Shown here piece by piece: positions 43,739-47,083 of a stretch of 47,083 nt of DNA (positions within the stretch are counted from its first letter, which is position 1; every line of letters begins with the position of its first letter). The stretch lies in contig NZ_VRTY01000044.1 in the NCBI RefSeq assembly GCF_008017455.1, forward strand, positions 1-47,083, written 5' to 3'. Position numbers and translations under genes: made by a program. This stretch comes from Pontibacter qinzhouensis (GTDB taxonomy: Bacteria > Bacteroidota > Bacteroidia > Cytophagales > Hymenobacteraceae). Under the pieces are notes generated by a model. That model worked only from the letters and a program-made list of their open reading frames with translations, did no database searches and had not been told where the DNA came from.

Positions 43739-45397
43739 TTAATACGGCTTGGCCTCATGCGATTTTTCCTGGGCATCCTGCACACCTTCTTTGGCAGATG
43801 TGTTGCCAATTGGGCCATCGGTACCTTCGGGTTCTTTCATCATTTTCATTTTCGCTGTAGCCTCTTTTATGCCTTCTGCTACTCTGCGGCCGTAGTCTTC
43901 ATCGGCCTGAGTAAAGTTTTCAATCATTTTATCCTGAATGCGCTTATCGGCAGCAGCCAGCGTGTTCGAGAGGTTCATGATCAGCTCATCGCGTTCCCAA
44001 TCTTCGAAATTGCGATAGGTTTCGCCGGCTTGCTTAAAGTCGTTGGCGCGCTCTATTTTTTGGCGTACCAGGTTGGCTTCGTAGCGTGGCGTATAATCTT
44101 TGCCTGCTTTAGGTGCTTCTGATAGCCCACCTAAGGTGCTTGGCTCGTAGTTTATATGAATGTTCTGGCCTTCAGCAAAATCTGTTTTGTAGGCCATTTG
44201 TCCGCCGCGCTGGTTCGTGGCTACTTTGGTACGAGGTGCGTTTATGGGCAGCTGCAGATAGTTGGCGCCAATGCGGTAACGCTGCGTGTCGGAGTAGGAG
44301 AAGGTGCGGCCCTGCAGCATTTTATCGTCAGAGAAATCCAGTCCGTCAACGAGTACGCCTGTACCGAAGGCAGCCAGCTCCACTTCATTAAAATAATCGA
44401 CAGGGTTGCGGTTCAGGGTCATTTTGCCAACCGGCATAAACGGAAACTGGTCCTGCGGCCATAGCTTGGTATCATCCAGCGGGTCGAAGTCGAGTTCCGG
44501 ATGATCATCGTCGCTCATGATCTGCACACACAGTTCCCACTCGGGGTAATCGCCTTTCTCGATGGCTTCGTAAAGGTCTTGCGTGGCGTGGTTAAAGTTC
44601 TTACCCTGAATCTCTTCAGCTTCTTTTTGGGTTAGGTTCCGGATTCCTTGCTTCAGTGGCTCCCAGTGGTATTTAATCAACACGGCTTCACCGTCTTTGT
44701 TTACCCATTTGTAAGTGTTAACACCAGAACCCTGCATCTGGCGGTAATTAGCCGGTATGCCCCACGGCGAAAACAGAAATGTAGCCATATGTGTCGACTC
44801 CGGCGTGTTGGAGATAAAGTCGAAAATACGCTCACCACTCTGAATGTTGGTTACCGGGTCGGGCTTCTGTGAGTGTATCAGGTCCGGGAACTTCATCGCA
44901 TCCCGGATAAAGAAGATTTTTAGATTATTTCCAACCAGGTCCCAGTTACCATCTTCGGTATAAAATTTAACAGCGAAACCACGCGGGTCGCGCAAGGTTT
45001 CAGGCGAGTGTGTACCATGACCAACCGTAGAGAAACGTACAAACACAGGTGTTTCCTTGCCTTCTTCCTGAAACAGCTTGGCGCGTGTATAGTTGGCAAT
45101 AGGCTCGTTGCCTACTTTACCATAAGCCACAAAAACACCATGCGCACCAGCTCCTCTGGCATGCACCACGCGCTCCGGAACGCGTTCACGGTCGAAGTGA
45201 GAGATTTTTTCTATGAAGTGATAATTCTCCATAGTGGCAGGGCCGCGGTTCCCGATAGTTCGAATGTTCTGGTTGTCGGTAACCGGGTGACCTTGTCTGG
45301 TGGTGAGGGTTTTGTCCTCGTTTACAGACTGACCACTGGTTTTAGATGCCCCAGATGCTCCGCCTTTAGGCTGGTTTCCGTTTTGGTTTTCGATCAT
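43739..45397 (-). CDS. katA: Monofunctional heme catalase
   Basis: A 552-residue heme catalase that dismutates hydrogen peroxide in the cytoplasm. Catalytic His79 lies in [12 protein letters not shown] and Asn157 in [10 protein letters not shown] (the usual TP after NN is LK here). The proximal heme Tyr lies in [10 protein letters not shown]. The N-terminal 40 residues and the C-terminal tail ([18 protein letters not shown]) are hydrophilic and disordered-looking extensions. A second, unrelated Mn catalase is at 12494-13366. Confidence 0.92.
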   Translation of the reverse strand: MIENQNGNQPKGGASGASKTSGQSVNEDKTLTTRQGHPVTDNQNIRTIGNRGPATMENYHFIEKISHFDRERVPERVVHARGAGAHGVFVAYGKVGNEPIANYTRAKLFQEEGKETPVFVRFSTVGHGTHSPETLRDPRGFAVKFYTEDGNWDLVGNNLKIFFIRDAMKFPDLIHSQKPDPVTNIQSGERIFDFISNTPESTHMATFLFSPWGIPANYRQMQGSGVNTYKWVNKDGEAVLIKYHWEPLKQGIRNLTQKEAEEIQGKNFNHATQDLYEAIEKGDYPEWELCVQIMSDDDHPELDFDPLDDTKLWPQDQFPFMPVGKMTLNRNPVDYFNEVELAAFGTGVLVDGLDFSDDKMLQGRTFSYSDTQRYRIGANYLQLPINAPRTKVATNQRGGQMAYKTDFAEGQNIHINYEPSTLGGLSEAPKAGKDYTPRYEANLVRQKIERANDFKQAGETYRNFEDWERDELIMNLSNTLAAADKRIQDKMIENFTQADEDYGRRVAEGIKEATAKMKMMKEPEGTDGPIGNTSAKEGVQDAQEKSHEAKPY

Positions 45398-45778
45398 GAT
45401 AAAGTTGTGTTATGAATTTTCGACTATTTACCTCTTACCTTATACTGGTGGAGGGCGAAATTTGATAATAGATATTATTGATTCAAGATAGATAAAATCT
45501 ATAAGAAAAAGAACTAATGGTAATTAGTTTATCTGAAGAAGGTTCAGTTGAATAATATTCTTTTAAGCTACCGGCCCAAATAAGTTGTTAGCATCTGCTA
45601 AGGCAGCCATTTGGCCAGATTGTGTTATAAGCACTTGTAAGATTATCCTTTGTCTTGGGTCTTGCTACTGGTGTTCTTTTACTGAGGTGCAGCATGGCTT
45701 TTCTGCTACATGTTCCAACACTAGCCCGAATTGCTCGTTTAAAGAGAAAACACTGTACATTTTTTTAAGACTAGACCT
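45398..45778. other. Divergent intergenic region between catalase and disordered-protein genes
   Basis: About 380 AT-rich bases. It should hold the catalase promoter (and any peroxide-responsive site) and the promoter of the 45779 gene. I found no confident boxes or operators. Confidence 0.4.
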
Positions 45779-46738
45779 ATGAAAAATAACGAAAGAGATT
45801 ACGATAACGAACACAACAATAGGCGTGGCCAGGACCACGACCGTAACGATTTTTCTGAATACAGGCAGCGCTACCAGAGCAGAGGTAACTACTACGGCAT
45901 GCCCGATGAGAACCAGGAGTACCGGAATGTGAAAGGAACAAACCAATCTTCGGGCCACAATACCTCCGGGCCAATGGGGAATTATGGTGAGAACAATTAT
46001 CCCGCATCTGGTAACCGCGGTAACCAGCAGGGCCGCAACCAGTGGAGCGACCAGAGCAGATCTTCCAGAGATCAGCAGCATGACCGCAACAGAGACCATA
46101 ACTATGGCAGCGACTGGCAAGGCCGAAGCAGCCAAAGCAACTCCTCCAACCGCCACGATAGCGACTACCGCTACGGCGACCCTAACAGGTACATGAACAA
46201 CGAGCGCAACGGCGGCTACGACAGGTCGCAAGGCCAGGGCTGGCGAAGCGAATCGGACGACTACAAGCGCAACAGCCACTACAACCAGGATCGGTATAAC
46301 CGCCAGGACAACAGCTACAGAAGCAGTGGCCAAGGCAGAAGAATTAGCGAGTATGGTCGTGATGAGCACAATACTTATGGCCAGCACGAGGCGAAAGGGG
46401 AGCAGCTAGACCATGGCTATACCGATCGTGGAGAGCAACCGCGCAGCCAGCGCGACAACAACTATGACCCGTCGCGTATAGAGCAGGGCAGCAACCGCCG
46501 TGGAAGCTATGACCCTAGTGGCTACAATGCCGACAGACCTAACTTCTCGAACCAGAACAACCGTTACGGCTCCGGAAGCAGCAGGCGGCAGGGGCAAAGC
46601 CAAGACGAGGACCTGTTCGATAACACCAGCAACAATTATCCCTCCACCAGCCGGCATGGTAACAAACACAAATCCGGGCCAGACTGGTCAGCCGATTCAG
46701 CAGCCAGCGATTATAGCCCCGGCGATTTAAGAGGCTAA
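45779..46738 (+). CDS. Intrinsically disordered N/R/G/S/Y-rich protein
   Basis: A 319-residue, highly hydrophilic protein with no signal peptide, no hydrophobic core and no recognisable domain. Composition is dominated by Asn, Arg, Gly, Ser, Asp, Gln and Tyr. Repeated short patterns include RDNNYDP, DYRYGD, DRYNRQDNSYR and RRGSYDPSGY. It resembles prion-like or RGG-type disordered proteins, so nucleic-acid binding or condensate formation is conceivable (inference). The reverse strand holds a long Val/Ala-rich frame that is only a mirror of this composition. It begins at an ATG with no strong Shine-Dalgarno. It is divergent from katA and ends at a terminator. Confidence 0.75.
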   Translation: MKNNERDYDNEHNNRRGQDHDRNDFSEYRQRYQSRGNYYGMPDENQEYRNVKGTNQSSGHNTSGPMGNYGENNYPASGNRGNQQGRNQWSDQSRSSRDQQHDRNRDHNYGSDWQGRSSQSNSSNRHDSDYRYGDPNRYMNNERNGGYDRSQGQGWRSESDDYKRNSHYNQDRYNRQDNSYRSSGQGRRISEYGRDEHNTYGQHEAKGEQLDHGYTDRGEQPRSQRDNNYDPSRIEQGSNRRGSYDPSGYNADRPNFSNQNNRYGSGSSRRQGQSQDEDLFDNTSNNYPSTSRHGNKHKSGPDWSADSAASDYSPGDLRG

Positions 46739-46757
46739 GTTTTCCTGCATGTAAATG

Positions 46758-46791
46758 AAAGGGCCTGTCTTTAAAAAGCAGGCCCTTTTTT
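46758..46791 (+). terminator. Terminator after the disordered-protein gene
   Basis: A 10-bp stem AAAGGGCCTG with CAGGCCCTTT, then additional T. It lies 20 bases after the stop codon. Confidence 0.85.
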
Positions 46792-46877
46792 GCTGAAGAA
46801 GAAAATTATAGCTACAATTTACATTGTTTTGCGTATGGGAGCGTTACAAACCCAGTTCATTCAACTTACCAAACACC

Positions 46878-47083
46878 ATGAAACTACTTTTATCTTTACC
46901 TAAACTGGCATTGTTCTACGGTATTTTACTCTTAACTGCCTGCACCATCCGAAACACAACCGTGGCAGGTGAACAAAACTCACTTCAGGATACCGATTGG
47001 ATGCTACTCTCCTTTGGCGACCACGAAGTTCCCACTGCCCCAGATGCACGTACCAGCTATATCCATTTCGACAGCAAAAACGA
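46878..47083 (+). CDS. META-domain-like lipoprotein, N-terminal part (cut by window edge)
   Basis: The first 68 codons of a plus-strand gene that runs off the right edge. A signal peptide (LALFYGILLL) leads to the lipobox LTAC. The mature part starts with a spacer and then LQDTDWMLLSFGD and a YIHFDSKN strand. This pattern (hydrophobic L-x-x-T/D-x-W, then a strand before the GCN motif) resembles the META domain of HslJ-type proteins. The diagnostic GCN motif lies beyond the window, so this remains a tentative assignment. Confidence 0.6.
   Translation, partial: MKLLLSLPKLALFYGILLLTACTIRNTTVAGEQNSLQDTDWMLLSFGDHEVPTAPDARTSYIHFDSKN

Noticed and set aside
45665..46387. Long Val/Ala-rich minus-strand open frame (240 codons)
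   Set aside because: It is an antisense mirror of the disordered protein's Asn/Asp/Arg/Tyr-rich codons, with no plausible domain.

Overview
The window looks like a chromosomal segment of a Bacteroidota bacterium, most likely order Cytophagales, family Hymenobacteraceae (Pontibacter-like). This is inferred from gene content and style. Supporting features are two DUF1573 proteins, a DUF4296 lipoprotein, a fused E1-alpha/beta 2-oxoacid dehydrogenase, a DUF58/BatA-type cluster, a lipidated TamA-like protein beside TamB, many short lipoproteins with an L-x-x-C lipobox, a TTTG/TAnnTTTG-like promoter and very few Shine-Dalgarno sites. No rRNA, tRNA, CRISPR, transposase or phage gene was seen. The window is ordinary housekeeping and accessory chromosome, with short operons and much non-coding sequence.

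Layout. 0-9 kb: start of alanine dehydrogenase, a two-domain DUF1573 protein, fused E1, a lipoprotein, a LuxE-like acyl-protein synthetase, an MtfA-type peptidase with a SEC-C tail, an NtrC-like response regulator without an HTH domain, and a transglutaminase-like membrane protein. 9-15.4 kb: a lipoprotein, an orphan FRG-domain protein, manganese catalase, a radical SAM gene broken by one in-frame stop, and a NUDIX hydrolase. 15.4-21 kb: thioesterase plus RecD-like helicase (abutting), a second DUF1573 protein, DUF423, a GDPD lipoprotein, DUF2750 and YggS. 21.4-24.7 kb: the DUF58 - membrane protein - BatA-type VWA operon and a divergent DUF4296 lipoprotein. 24.9-33.4 kb: an MBL-rhodanese enzyme, TlpA-like thioredoxin, a DUF1349 lipoprotein, cytochrome bd oxidase (cydAB), CsaA, and an FAD oxidoreductase with a Rieske tail. 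34-41.7 kb: the tamB-tamL envelope assembly operon. 42-47 kb: S1/P1 nuclease, DUF1684, heme catalase, a disordered N/R/G/S/Y-rich protein, and the start of a META-like lipoprotein.

The genes suggest an aerobic or microaerobic organism with layered oxidative-stress defence: two unrelated catalases, bd oxidase, a persulfide-dioxygenase-like enzyme and a TlpA thioredoxin. There is also substantial envelope biogenesis.

The most unusual signal is not a gene. A dispersed intergenic element of about 60 bp occurs in 14 essentially full copies plus two partial ones. It has a conserved AATTATTCTAATGAAA end, a GCCTTCCAAAGG core and a TCAAGGGTACC end, and often abuts stop codons. A second, longer degenerate repeat (about 95 bp, two copies) and several short repeated motifs also fill the spacers. 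Other points of note are the in-frame stop in the radical SAM gene, the HTH-less response regulator with a changed GAFTGA loop, and a TamB gene with no in-frame ATG ahead of its membrane anchor.
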